From NCBI RefSeq assembly GCF_036373705.1, contig NC_089857.1, forward strand, positions 29,060,284 through 29,124,283: DNA of 64,000 bases, read 5' to 3'. The notes under the pieces were generated by a model that saw nothing but the letters and a program-made list of their open reading frames with translations, searched no databases and was not told the origin of the DNA. This DNA is from Amia ocellicauda (lineage: Eukaryota > Chordata > Actinopteri > Amiiformes > Amiidae). The position numbers were made by a program, and so were the translations under genes. This document shows, one piece after another, positions 1-13,196 of the stretch. How positions within the stretch are numbered: the stretch's first letter is position 1; each line of letters starts with the position of its first letter.

Positions 1-1770
1 TCAATGTATCCTTTAAAAGAAATACAATAATGAAAATACAATTAATTATTTTGGACATAACCCAACTGGAGGTTATTCATAATGGTAATCCATACTGTAG
101 GCCTATGTTTTAGTATTACCAAGTTATTTAGTAGACATCTTTATCCAAGGAGACTTGCATGGTTTAGAAAATCACGAATAAATAACATTTTACATATGAG
201 CAATATTACAAGCGTAACTTCATCACTACTAAAGTGTACACACACAAACTTCACAAATACCACTTGCCATATACTGCACCTTTAAAACAACAATTCACAA
301 TAGTATTTCCACAGCAGTGTATGTTGTGATACTAATGTTATATTGTTCAGTGTCAGGACACACCCATCCCTCAGTTTTGTGTCACAGAGGTCAGACTTCC
401 ATAAATAATAATGTCACAGGAGAGTGATTTACTTGTGTGATCATGGCCAGGTAAAAATATATATTTCTATCCCTCACCTTACCCAATTTGAATATGCTTC
501 CATAATGAGATCCCTACGGCTTCCATTATATCTCAATTAGAGCACACATTTGCTGCATTTCAATATACAGACAGATATAATATATGTAGCTTATGGGAGA
601 CGAACATAGTTTTAAAAACAGAAGGGTTTCAACAGCTCAAACAAAAATTCAACAGTTAGGTTCAGTGAGAGTTACACAAAGCATGAGTTTGATGATATCA
701 CATTTTCCAATTGGAAGAGGAAAAAAAAACTAAAGAATTGAAGAAAAAACAAAACAACAATGCATGCATGTTTATGAATTTGCTAGCCAGCCCTGGGTGA
801 GTATCAAATGTTGATGGTAAGCATTTAAGACTCCCCAAAGTGTGGAGCAGTTAAAACCAATGCTCAACCTCAACAGCTTCTCTAGGACCTGGCGAGTGAG
901 GGGTTTATGATTTATAGACATTCAGGGGAGGTTTCATTACAACAATGTCGTGCTCTTGTGTCCACTTTCAACTAGAGAAGCAAAGCTGTGTCCTTATCTT
1001 GGATGTCCAAAGCCAACACAACACACACCCTCCACTGGTATTATGACATACAGTGGTGTAAATGTATCCCATACATAGTGGCATTTTACACAACAAAAAC
1101 AAACACGTATTCCTTTGTATACCAAATTGCAGTATAACCCTTGAATTTCATCCAAGTTGTTCTGATTTGTTTTTTGGTTTCCAGTTCAGCGCCTACCTAA
1201 TTTCCCCACAAATAAAGATTGCAACTATAAGCTATAGAGGAGAAAATAAATCATACGCTCTATTAGTTAAACTGCTAATAATTCATAAACTGGAGCGCCA
1301 ATAATGCGTTTTTAAATTGCACCCCAAATGCATTAGACAACTCAATACAACATAATTAGTGCTTAAAATTAGGCTTTCCCCCAAACCAATGAAACCTTTT
1401 CAATCTGACTACATACAATTACAGCACAATTGCCCATCTGCCATACGGTGGAGGGCTTGGTAAATCTAAAAACTTATGAAAATGAGTAGCTTATAAAAGC
1501 AAAGACGAGTGTTTAGACCAGTAATGAGGTTTACAATGTGAACAGATATGCCACTGCAATATACGAGATTGAGCCAATAATATGTGGCCAGAAGAAGCGT
1601 ATATGCCTGTCCACGGTTCATGGCAGTATGAGAGCCAGATAATGAGGCAAACTAACGTTGTTGGCAACCTGAAGGAAATACAAACGTTCAATAATAACCT
1701 CTGTTTGTACAAAAATACTGCGGTACCTGGAAGATAAACACCATACATAATAAAAGCACTGCTGTACTTA
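1..1770. other. AT-rich non-coding sequence
   Basis: I see no exon with convincing coding character here. Short open frames at 82-285 and 1062-1304 resemble no family I know and have no plausible splice context. If the patch at 1772-2110 is the promoter and first exon of a minus-strand gene, this stretch would be its first intron. Confidence 0.5.
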
Positions 1771-1771
1771 C

Positions 1772-2110
1772 ACAACAATAAAGCAGGCTCAGAAATGTTG
1801 CTTGCAGGTGTCTGCCTAGCCCATGTCTCCTAGTGCTGAAGCATCGTCGTCTCCAGAGCCTGGGAGTCAAACGCAGGATCCGGCGCGACAAGAGACGCTC
1901 TCCTCTGCAGCAGCCCTGCCTGCTGGACTGTTTCTCGGCCGGGCAGCCCTGTGACACCCTGTGCTACTTCGGATTTACACAGATGTGAACTAGAGCAGCC
2001 TTACCTCACCAAATCCGCTTCCTCTGCATGCTGCTTCCTTCCTTGTATAACACTTCAACGTCTGTAGCGTTTGCACGCAGCTTCGTAGCTGCGGAGGACA
2101 CCATTATTAT
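1772..2110 (-). promoter_or_regulatory. CpG-rich promoter-like patch with a strong minus-strand splice donor
   Basis: CpG dinucleotides cluster at about 1845-1945 and 2040-2100 in otherwise AT-rich DNA. On the minus strand the sequence runs into a consensus donor, GTAAGT, read from 1771 down to 1766. This suggests an untranslated first exon of a gene lying to the left of the window. The minus-strand ATG codons in it are followed at once by stops, so it would be leader rather than coding sequence. A plus-strand open frame over the same bases (1810-1965) is described in the findings. Function not established. Confidence 0.35.
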
Positions 2111-5100
2111 TCAGGGTCCTAACGCCCTTTTTTAGTATTTCAAATCCTGCAGTTTGCTGATATTGCAACAGGTGTCACGCAACCCGAAATCTCTGCATTT
2201 ATGAATATAATCACAGGGATACATCAAAGTCTGTATATTTCAATGTATTTTCACTGAGCTCTATGCTTCAGATGGTTCTGCACCTCACTTAAATCTGATC
2301 CATGTTTGTATTTCATACTGTGTAGTCTACATTTTTCTATACTTATGTATTTTTTTGGTTTGTTTTTACAATATTAAATGGAAAACATGTTCAGCAATGA
2401 GCATTATCATCATCATCTAATTCTGGTGTTACTATGGTGACTCAATGCAATTTATAGAAGTTGCTGAGAACTTAGCTGAGCTATAAGAATAGCTACATAG
2501 AACCAGTCTGGGGAATTGCAACATTTGTCAAAGCTGTATTGGCAGTATTATATTTCCTCACAGATGTTGAGAATACATCTAATGTGTAACACAAAAGAGT
2601 AAGTTAAAGATTAAGCAAATGTTTATGGTAAAATGTTTTCTTTTTTTTTGCTTCATCTTCTTAAATATGAACAAAGGAACAGAGGTTTCACAAAGTATAC
2701 ATTGATACATTGTTATATTTTTATGCAATAAGAACTATAATGCTAAGGCCCTATATACGTCCACTATTGTTTGTTTTGGGTTTCACTGGCACACCTATAA
2801 AATTGTGTGAAACAAGATATGTGATTGTCTGAGAATGGTTTCTGATATAAATTGGGCATACACCTGGGAGCACAGAAATCCCACTACTGTCTTGGAGACC
2901 TTATATTTTTAGTTGTTAAAACATTAGCTATTTGGATATTAGAGAATTTGTATGAGTTTCCAGGCAGTTAACATAAAGCAGACAACTAAATAACTCCAGT
3001 TTTTTCTCCATTCTGGATCATAGTGCAAGATAAAGGGCTGTCTCTAGTGTGATGCCAGTCTACCTTTCCGTCAGTTTGACTCCCATAATGTAAAGCCCAG
3101 TCTGTTGCCCCCACATGGGATTGAGATGGCTAGTCACTAATCTCCTCCACACTCCTTTTAGTTGCCATGCCAATAGATTGCCATCCCCAGCTGTCTGGGG
3201 CAATGCAGGACCAAGTGAGGCTGAAGAAGGAGCCAATATTAATCACAGGTTTCCACTGTGTTTACAGACCGCCTGCAGGCTTCTGCTCTGGTTGATATAG
3301 TCAGCACCTGCCTTTCTGGGAAGGATGTGGTTTTCTGCTGTTTAAGTTTCCTTTCCTTTTTGCTGATTAGGTTCTAAGGATTTGGTGGTTGCTTTCTGAT
3401 GATTGACTAAACCACTGGCCCAAGTCTTAAGGTGAAAGATGGAATTGCATAACCACATCCTCCATTACTCCAACCATCTTCTGAGGTGAGTTAGTATAAG
3501 GCAATATGGCTAAACAGAGAGAGGCATACAGAGAGCCTATGGAATATATAGGCATATACCTATATAGATAGCTAAATAATTCTCTACCATCTGCTTGTTT
3601 TTTTACTGGACTTTATTTAATGGGGTAGTGCTGTGATGTGCTCTGCTTCTGCTCGTAACTGCATTTACCTCCCAGGTCAAAGGTCATGCTGTATTTTCTC
3701 TTCACAGACAGATTAACTGGTTGCCATGGAGATATCCTAACCGCTGGGTAACAGGGTGGAGATGTACAGGTGTTTAGTGAACAGTGCCCCTTGGGCTATG
3801 AGTTAGACAGGTGACACAGTAATTCTAAGACATCTATGGTGCTGGAACACATATATTTACAAGTTGTATGCATTGTAGGAGTAAAAGATTGCCCACACTA
3901 CCCTACATATCATTCAAAATGACTCATAGCATGTATAATTACAGCATCCAATATCAATGTTTCCTGATTTTTAACGTGCGTTTCCATGGAAACTTTTCAA
4001 ATGGAAACTTCTTGCCCCACGCCTGTTTATTAATGCCCAATTAGTTTCAGCATGACTGCGCTCAGTCTTTTAATTGAAAAACATTGTACATGGACCTGAC
4101 TCTTGTAGACTGGAATCGGTGAGATGAGATCAGAATTGCATTGCTTCAGATTGCCAGCAGTTTTTTTTTAAGTAAATTGAGGAATATAGCTTTTATTGGT
4201 AACACACATTCCACTATTTTGTCATTTAACTTTGCGAAGGATTTAAGACATCAGTATATTACTCCTTGACCAAAGGCAAGTATTTGGGTTGTCATCATAC
4301 TCCAGATATGTCCATGGATAGAATATTAATTGCAAATCATGCCCACTTTTTATTATATTATTATTTACCTTTAAATATGTTCTTGGTTTTGCAAAAAGGT
4401 GTGTTTATTAATGTACCAAAGCAGTAGTGGTGCATATATTCTATTTCCTGTTATATGTCTGGTTATATTCCTACATGTTGCACATTCTTAATGGGCAGAG
4501 TTGTTTGCAAGTCTTACTATTCATTCCAGAAGCAACAGCTTCTGCAAAGACCTTTCAAATACTGAGGGAGGGGAAATCAAGGTTACAATGATGAAAGGAG
4601 TTAAGTGGTGGGGTTCCCAAAAATGGCATAATCCCTTATACTGCTAGAGCTGTTTAAAGGTCTACTGAACAAGAAAACACAATATAGTATCACTAACCGT
4701 GCAGTTTTCATTTGAAATATTTTATTTCAAAATGCTGTTCAGTAGACTTTTAAGTAACATAAATATTTTGTCTGTATTTACCAAAGTTGTCTTCCGGAGA
4801 CATTTTCTACACTAAAATGTCTATGTCGTATTTTTTAAGATGTATTGCTTTTTCAGTACAGTGAGAAATTCCCCTTTGACCACTTCCAAAAGAACAATTC
4901 ATAAACTCCTAGTAATAAACTCCTTAATAGACTCCTCTTTCAATTTTTCTGATGGCTTTCACCACACCATCATTGACCTATCTGAGCCACATTGAAAACC
5001 GATTTGGACCCACACGAACAAACAACTCAACCTTGGATGAAAGCCAAAGGTTTCTAAATGTATTTTCTGATAAAAGCCTAATCTTTTCTTCTAGTAAGGT

Positions 5101-5250
5101 ACTGATGAATATGTTTTTTCTACAAATCTCACCACTGAAACTTTTCCATGGTTAGACTGCTAGAAAAAAAAAAAATATCCTCCAGCTAGTTGTTCCTGAA
5201 TGGAGAGATGTGTGATCATATCTGGCTTAAAATCTGAATATATGTGTGTG
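2111..5250. other. Intergenic, no recognisable gene
   Basis: AT-rich sequence with only short chance open frames (for example 3115-3300 and 4952-5155). No transposon ends, RNA gene or tandem repeat could be identified by eye. Confidence 0.5.
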
Positions 5251-5254
5251 TATT

Positions 5255-5350
5255 CTCACAATTGCCTTGCGCCCTATGCCTGCCAGGATCAGCTCCGGCT
5301 TCCCCGTGACCCTCGCCAGGATAAGCGGTTTCGAAAATGGATGGATGGAT
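5255..5350 (+). repeat. LINE 3' tail (RTE-like) ending in GGAT repeats
   Basis: The stretch around 5281-5349 reads like the familiar 3' end of fish RTE-type LINEs: a GACCCTCGCCAGGATAAGCGG core followed by a run of ATGG/GGAT repeats. Only the tail remains. Family name is from memory of the consensus and is tentative. Confidence 0.5.
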
Positions 5351-5451
5351 GTTCTCACAATTGTTTGTTTTTAACTGCAGTTTCTTCTTTACAAATGAAA
5401 CATTAAACAATAAATGTACCACTGCTTCAATATTTGCACACTATATTGATA

Positions 5452-6339
5452 TACACTGATCAGCCATAACATTATGACCACTGACAGTGAAGTGAATAAC
5501 ACTGATAATCTCGTTATCATGGCACCTGTCAGTGGGTGGGATATATTAGGCAGCAAGTGAACATTTTGTCCTCAAAGTTGATGTGTTACAAGCAGGAAAA
5601 ATGGGCAAGCGTAAGGATCTGAGTGACTTTGACAAGGTCCAAACTGTGATGGCTAGACGACTGGGTCAGAGCATCTCCAAAACTGCAGCTCTTGTGGGGT
5701 GTTCCCGGTCTGCAGTGGTCAGTACCTATCAAAAGTGGTCCAAGGAAGGAAAAGCGGTGAACCGGTGACAGGGTCATGGGCGGCCAAGGCTCATTGATGC
5801 ACGTGGGGATCGAAGGCTGGCCCTTGTGGTCCGATCCAACAGACGAGCTACTGTAGCTCAAATTGCTGAAGAAGCTGGTTCTGATAGAAAGGTGTCAGAA
5901 CACACAGTGCATCGCAGTTTGTTGCGTATGGGGCTGCGTAGTCACAGACCAGTCAGGATGCCCATGCTGACCCCTGTCCACTGCCGAAAGCGCCTACAAT
6001 TGGGCATCAGAACTGGACCATGGAGCAATGGAAGAAGGTGGCCTGGTCTGATGAATCACGAGTTCAAGGTGTTGACTTGGCCTCCAAATTCCCCAGATCT
6101 CAATCCAATCGAGCATCGGTGGGATGTGCTGGACAAACAAGTCCGATCCATAGAGGCCCCACCTCGTAACTTACAGGACTTAAAGGATCTGCTGCTAAAG
6201 TCTTGGTTCCAGATACCACAGCACACCTTCAGAGGTCTAGTGGAGTCCATGCCACGACGGGTCAGGGCTGTTTTGGCGGCAAAATGGGGACCTACACAAT
6301 ATTAGGTAGGTGGTCATAATCTTATGGCTGATCAGTATA
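5452..6339 (+). mobile_element. Tc1/mariner element, internally deleted copy 1
   Basis: Inverted ends containing GATCAGCCATAACATTATGA are flanked by TA. The interior encodes pieces of a Tc1 transposase: the N-terminal helix-turn-helix part ([14 protein letters not shown]..., from about 5601), the first catalytic region, and the C-terminal [10 protein letters not shown] block. The part between the first catalytic Asp and the WPPNSPDLN block, including the second Asp, is missing. The joint lies near 6050-6060. A TGA at 5766-5768 and further losses break the frame. At 888 bp it is shorter than a complete element of about 1.2 kb. Confidence 0.9.
5601..6305 (+). pseudogene. Deleted Tc1 transposase, copy 1
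   Basis: Remnant of a DD34E transposase that would cut and paste its own element at TA sites. The first half begins at the ATG near 5601 and stops at 5768. The second half continues in a shifted frame from 5826 to 6305. The joint brings the first catalytic region next to [13 protein letters not shown]. Because the second catalytic Asp is absent, it cannot be active. The same joint occurs in the copies at 11.39 and 20.29 kb. Confidence 0.85.
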
Positions 6340-9300
6340 TAGAGGGTCAGATTTAATGCTCACTATTTGTTGGATGTAATGCTGAAGCAGAATGCTTTTC
6401 AATTACAGAAAACTAATCCTATGGTTTTTGTCTAAAGGGAGTTTTTCTTGTGTCTTCATTCAATATTTCAGTTGTTTTAAAAGCTACACTGGCTATTTGG
6501 AGCCATTGTGTGTCTTTGAAGTTTTTAAAGGCTTACCAGAGAAAAAGATTTGGATTGAGAAACGGCTCAGGTTTCCATAACAACTGAAGAAGAAACTCGT
6601 AAAACAATTAGTGGTAACATTTCTTGACTGTAAAAAAATAATAAGGGATATATTGTTTTCTCTCTTTTTTGTATTTGTTATCAATATTTATTTATTTATT
6701 TATTTATTGCTTACTTTCCTGTCACTATTTTAGCAGATCCTCATTTAAAAACCTTTCAGCAGAATTATAAGTTATTATAGTCGAGACAGATTTGTTGTGG
6801 CCAATTAAAATCTTTTCACACAAAACCTTTACACTTTGCCTTTGTGTGGAATGCACTCATTAACTGGAAAGATAGTAATTACTGAGCATTCTAAACACCT
6901 TTCCTAAAATAAAAATGTAAGCCTTTTCTTTTTTTCCCTTCATGCTGTTTGCCTGTTACTTGAATTATTACATATTTGGGTACAGAAATAGCCAGTGATA
7001 TCAGCTGCTGTACTGTGGGATATATGGATCCAATACTAAATAGCATCCATAATGCTATACTTTTTTAAACTAAAAAATCACGCTCATCTTATTTTTCAAC
7101 TTTTAATTGACAGGTTTATATTAACTTTGGCCTTGGCAAGACTCCTGTTAATTGAATTCAAATATTATATTCCTCCCCAGCTGCTTCTGTGATTACAAAT
7201 GGTTGGATATCAAAACCCTTTACACTACTTACAAGCTCAAGAGAAGGATGCCCATTACCCTCCTTACTGTTCTTCTTATTTTACTGAGCCTGTGGCAGCT
7301 GTTATTTGCCAGGACAATTATATTACAGAAATCTAAACTGGCTGTACAACTCATAAAATCAGTCTATACACATATGACACACTACTATGTCTTAAGCAAC
7401 CAGAAGTATGACCACATAGTCCTTAAAGTCATAATCCATTTTGTCTCTTACAAGAGTACCTCTTTATATTGTGGATGTTCAACCTCAAAGGTTTCTAACA
7501 ATCCAGATCTCCATAAACTGAAGAGAACTCTTTGAATTTAATTGTTCAGTTGTTATTATAGAATCAAATATGAAGAAGTTGCAAAATGGTATCCTCTTGT
7601 TTGAAAGAGCTTATTACCCAGGGCTATTTTTTCAATGACACCAGTTCTCACAAATTAGTTAGCATGTGTTACTGGAAAAGAATACATCATGGATTCAATT
7701 AAATAATCAAAATAAGTGAATTTAGTCTCCACTAGGTTTTGTGAACTCCTCTTTTACTGGTTAATCTATTTATCCAATGATCTACTGTAGATATAGACGC
7801 CAATATCAATTATTGAGGTGCCATTCACAAATTTATTTTTTTCTTTATTTGTTTTTTATAGTAAGTAAAGATATTCTGAGCTTTTTTGGTTTGTGAAATA
7901 CTGAAATATACTGAACAGAATTGGGCATGAATGGTTTCATCTAAACTCAACGACTTTGAGGACTTCAGTATCAAGACAGAAAAAACCTATACATTTCAAC
8001 CCTGCAAACTATGCAATAAATAGTAACTGGTACACTAGATCTGGAAATGTCAGCTCTATAACATTTATGATTCCATCAGACCCAACTCAAATCAAAAAGC
8101 AACTGAATCCAATATATCATGACTACAGGGAAATGGGTGTATTATGCAGCTATTAAACCTATATTTGTATTATAATCAGCTTAATTTGAATTGGCATCAC
8201 AGTTGTATGAGCCATACTTATAATTGGTTTAAAGCTGTTTCAATTTAATGCTTTAATTGGTTAAATAAAGATTAATGGGTAACCTAATAATGAATTTGCA
8301 TTCTTAATAGAAATGTATCTCCTGTAATCTTAATTTAACAATAATTCAAGTTTGGACGTGCGTAACTCTTAATAAGTTTATTAATTTTAAATTCTTTGTC
8401 TGTACTAACTGCTTTGTGAGAGGCTTATTTATCCAGTAGCTAAACCATATTGTTTGTAGAAGGGCTGTTTAGGACATAAACAATGTCCTGGGTGAAATAA
8501 AAAGATTAAACCTGTTCTCCAGCAGAACATTACATCAGTGTTTAGGCATTGACAAACCCATAGATATGAGTTCTCGGTAGGTCTTTGAAAACAAGTGAAG
8601 TAACACTGAAAGCATTACTAACCCTAACAATATTCACAGGCTTCTTCTTTTTATTATTAATATTAATAATAATTTTGTCAAAAAGAATATTCTCATAGAC
8701 AGCTGCTCGTGTGGATGTTTACTTTCAGCATGACTAATTGCTCCGAGCGGTGTGCCAAGGTTGCTCTCTCTCCCTCCCTGTCTCTGTCTAGCAAGTGGGA
8801 AGAAACAAAGAGGGCTTTTTGCTTATTTTTAAAGCAGCCTCAAAATTACGTTGGTGTTCATCCATAATAAATTAGCAAACTTTATATTTGGGAGTACGAC
8901 TAAAGATACATAAACCGACAGTACTTACAAGCCAATTTACAGATATAATATTATAACTGTAACTAGGGGGCAGGTAAACCAGAGGACAAGGTTGAACTGA
9001 AACTGCCAGAAGATTAAGCGTTTACTGCTTTATAAGGTATAATACCATTTAGCATAGTGACTGCATTTTGAGTGTATAAAAAAGCTCTGCTAAACTGTTC
9101 ATGAAGCTTGTGATTACTGATTAATGCAGTACAATGCATGCAGCTCTTATCCTGTAACCTGCTGACAAAGAAAATTAGTACTCTGCATTTTTAAGTAATC
9201 TTAATTACAATATGCTAGGTGGTGTTATAATCAGGCATTATTTTAATCCACATAATGACTTACTGCAAGATATCGGCCTTATCTGTTAATCACTAGGATT

Positions 9301-10740
9301 TTATATTAAAATGGTCTGTGGATCTTTATCAAACCTTTACTACTCTATATCCTATCTGAAATAACTTATTTTTTGTGTGAAAACTGTGCCTGTTTATTTT
9401 TAGTAAGTACATGGTTTTCCTTTTTTAACAGTGCATTTGCTTTGTCACAGTAAAAGGCTCAACTTCCTCCATGCCTTTTCTGTGACCTGTATTTTTCTAA
9501 ACTGTTATTGCAAAAATAACCTTTATTCCAGAGTTGTTTGTAGGATGGATATGTATATTGCGCTAGCACTTCCCAGAAAAAATGGCTCTACAAGACTCAG
9601 TTAGTTTTAATCTATGGTAAACTCATTAACCGTAACATTAGGAAGTGGTTGAGTAGCACTAAACTGGATATGACACATTACCCACAATTGATCTTTCTGG
9701 AAGAAAACCCTTAGAAGGCATATTCACACAAATCAATCAAACTCCCCTCTAATGATATCACACTGATTTTTTTTTTTCGTTTTTGTTCTTCTTCAGACAT
9801 ATGCAGCCAGGAAGATCCATTCAAAAGGCCTATGTAATGTTGACTACACAAACCAAGATTACATGTACTTAGGTACGTACAGGTACATGGAATTCTATTG
9901 CCTTCCACACTGCCTAAAGTGAGGCTTCACAACACAGTTTCAACTTCTGTTTGTATGAGAGTATTGGAAGAAAAATCTCTGATGTTTAAATCAATCCATT
10001 TAAAGGACTGTTGCTCCCTTTATCTATCATGAAAGTTAAGTTGCTTAATCGGTGCTCTATTGCAGAACATATGGTGGATTAAAAGCAGGACATCTAACTG
10101 GATAAGTAATAGGTTTCAATTAAAGACCTTGGAAACAATGAACTCTAAAAGCTGCATCAAAAATCTGGCCTCTGTGCACCTCTGTTGATAGTATTGCCCT
10201 CTGGTGGCTAAAAAAACCAACAAAAAACCAACAAAAAAACAAAAACACCCTTTGATAAGGTAGTCCTAGCAGCAGCATTTACAGAGGGTACATAATAAGA
10301 AATTGGCCTGATTAATGTAATCAAATCACATTTATATTTTAAAGGTCTAGAAAAGTGGATACACAATACTTTTTATTTAACCCTTTGCTTTTAGAAAAGG
10401 CTTTGCAATCTTTTGCCTCTTGAAAATAACAGTTTATTTTAGGTTTCTTCTATCATCATGTATTGAAAATTAATTTGCAACTGATAAAATTCCATCATGG
10501 ATAGCCACCAAATAAGGCTTTGGAATTTTAGTAAGCTTATTCCCAAACACATCCCAAATAAATGACAAAGGCACAGCTGTCAAGTAGATGCCTTAAAAAT
10601 AAACATATTACATATATGTTTATATATATTTTTCACATATATTAGCTGTCTGCTAGACTCTTTATTAGTCCTTCTTTGTTAAACACACTAATTACTCACA
10701 CAATGAAACAACCCATTCCTATTAAGTGCATGGGCAATTC
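6340..10740. other. Intergenic, AT-rich, possible regulatory DNA
   Basis: No gene found. The 127-codon open frame at 7152-7535 has no family resemblance and is probably chance. A TTTA microsatellite lies at about 6689-6710. The strip at about 9090-9330 is rich in TAATTA/ATTA-type sites and looks like conserved non-coding DNA of other fish genomes, but that cannot be tested here. A CTCF-like match lies at 10196-10208. Confidence 0.4.
10196..10208 (-). promoter_or_regulatory. Candidate CTCF site
   Basis: GCCCTCTGGTGGC is a close match to the reverse complement of the vertebrate CTCF core (CCACCAGAGGGC form). Motif match only; occupancy is unknown. Confidence 0.3.
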
Positions 10741-11390
10741 CAGCGTTATGGATGTGACATTTGCACACAAAAATGCAACTTTGTTGCCTTATTCAAGGGC
10801 TCATTTAAACAGATAACTAAATATGATGCACTATTTAGATAATGTGCTTTTTGAACTGTGTCATGTTAAAATTTCAAGGTTCAAAGTTTCACCATTAGTT
10901 TTTTATCACCCAAAAAAACATGTGTTATGGATGTGACAGAAATGGACAAGGATTGCTAGGTCACTTAAATGTTCTCAAAAGTCTGTGATTTGTAGAACTT
11001 GCCATTTTGTAAGGACAACTTAGCAGCTCCCAAAAATCACATTAAGAAATACATCAGGTTTTTTATATTTTCATAATATAACTCGAAGTGCAGCATTATG
11101 GATGTGACACAGTGTTATGGATGTGACGCTGTCTGAACTTCATTTAGGAAATGTATTTAAATCTTTCTTAAAAAACACTTTAAATTGTCATTTGTAATTG
11201 GAAGCCAAGATAAACTGAAATCAAGACAAAATTCTGGTTAAAGCCCATTTATTATAGTATTTAAATTTGTATTCATGTTTTTAAATATTTAAAATCAGAT
11301 ATGTGAATAGTAAGAACAATTTGATCAAAATAATGCAGAATAATAAACAAAAGGCATGTACAATGAGGGATTTATATATATATATACACA

Positions 11391-12254
11391 TACCGATCAG
11401 CCATAACATTATGACCACTGACAGTGAAGTGAATAACACTGATAATCTCGTTATCATGGCACCTGTCAGTGGGTGGGATATATTAGGCAGCAAGTGAACA
11501 TTTTGTCCTCAAAGTTGATGTGTTACAAGCAGGAAAAATGGGCAAGCGTAAGGATCTGAGCGACTTTGACAAGGTCCAAATTGTGATGGCTAGACGACTG
11601 GGTCAGAGCATCTCCAAAACTGCAGCTCTTGTGGGGTGTTCCCAGTCTGCAGTGGTCAGTACCTATCAAAAGTGGTCAATGGAAGGAAAAGCGGTGAACT
11701 GGCGACAGGGTCATGGGCGGCCAAGGCTCATTGATGTATGTGGGGAGCGAAGGCTGGCCCGTGTGGTCCGATCCAACAGATGAGCTACTGTAGCTCAAAA
11801 TGCTGAAAAAGTTAATGCTGGTTCTGATAAAAAGGTGTCAGAACACACAGTGTATCGCGGTTGGTTGCGTATGGGGCTGCGCAGCCGCAGACCAGTCCGG
11901 GTGCCCATGCTGACAATGTGCACGTGAGCATCAGAACTGGACCACGGAGCAATGGAAGAAGGTGGCCTGGTCTGATGAATCACGATTTTAAGGTGTTGAC
12001 TTGGCCTCCAAATTCCCCAGATCTCAATCCAATCGAGCATCTGTGGGATGTGCTGGACAAACAAGTCCGATCCATGGAGGCCCCACCTCGCAACTGACAG
12101 GACTGCTGCTAATGTCTTGGTGCCAGATACCACAGCACACGTTCAGAGGTCTAGTGGAGTCTGTGCCTCGACGGGTCAGGGCTGTTTTGGCGGCAAAATG
12201 GGGACCTACACAATATTAGGCAGGCGGTCATAATGTTATGGTTGAGCAGTGTAT
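11391..12254 (+). mobile_element. Tc1/mariner element, internally deleted copy 2
   Basis: Same family as 5452-6339, with ends containing GATCAGCCATAACATTATGA and CATAATGTTATGGTTGAGCA. The coding remnant starts at the ATG near 11538 and breaks at 11783. The catalytic deletion joint is at about 11980-11990. This copy has additional small losses near 11910-11930 and 12095-12110. It sits inside the 10.7-13.7 kb repeat cluster and is therefore younger than it. Short AC repeats follow it at 12255-12275. Confidence 0.9.
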
Positions 12255-13021
12255 ACACACACACACACACATATACAATTTAATTAAGGCTTAAAAAAAT
12301 CAGCAAGGAGTATTGGTGTAAATTAATCAATAAAAACTTTCAAAACGGGTGCATTTTACCCAACACAGCTATTTCTTGGTTAACTTTATAGCTTCCAAAA
12401 CATTTAAAATTTATTCAGCCAGGACTGCTTCACTGAAGTGAAATCTGTTTTGGTTAACGATAACTGGAATAAGTTTCCTGACAACCTGCTCAGCCCCAAT
12501 CCAGCCTTTGTCTTCCTTTGCAGGCAAGACCGAAAAAATGATGATGACAGATTTGTTTATAAGAAACTGCACCTCAAAATTCTCAGTCACATTCTGTGAC
12601 CAGACCCACAAAATGTCTAGTAGATTACCTGTAATAAGATTCTCTTCGATATTGAATGTAGTAATCTTCCTTGAAAGAATGCAGTGTTCTCTGACATTCT
12701 GTGGTTAATTACCAGTGTCAGTGAGAGATGAAAAAAAAACTACAGTGGGATTTTTTTTTTTTAATTAAAGGTGACCAATCAGATTACAAACACGCCTCCT
12801 TTCTCCCATCAACAAGGAAGTAAGTTGTTGACCAAAACAAATTAGACGTGCTGTACAAGTTCTTGAAAACGGAGCCTAAAACAATTGGATAGAAACATTA
12901 AAGTGGTAGCATACATGTTGTTGTTTTCAAATTGAAAGAAAAAAAAGTGAATTGTTACGATTCAAAGTTTATAGTAAAATCATGTTAAGAGCTTTTAAAG
13001 AAGTTAAGATCCTGGTATAGG

Positions 13022-13196
13022 CCGGGATATAATCAAATTGCACGGGACTTGCGAATCACACTTTACAAAATGTAATGTTATCGCCTTTTGTTGTTTTTGT
13101 AAGTATCTATTTTCTCCCACTCATAAACAAAAAGCGATAACATTCCATGTTGTAAAGTATGATTCGCAATTCTCGTGAAATGTGATTAGGTTCCGG
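13022..13196. mobile_element. Palindromic MITE-like element
   Basis: The left arm (about 13022-13098) is the imperfect reverse complement of the right arm (about 13130-13196); both share blocks such as TTGCGAATCA and AATGTTATCGC. No coding content. Long near-perfect arms with a short centre are typical of MITEs. Target-site duplication not resolved. Confidence 0.6.

Noticed and set aside
1688-1957. 89-codon minus-strand frame that looks like a basic region plus membrane segment
   Set aside because: It starts with GTG, not ATG, and runs through a strong splice donor into intron sequence; better read as leader exon.
7152-7535. 127-codon open frame with a hydrophobic stretch
   Set aside because: No family resemblance, AT-rich codons, no splice or promoter context, and it sits in intergenic DNA; chance frame most likely.
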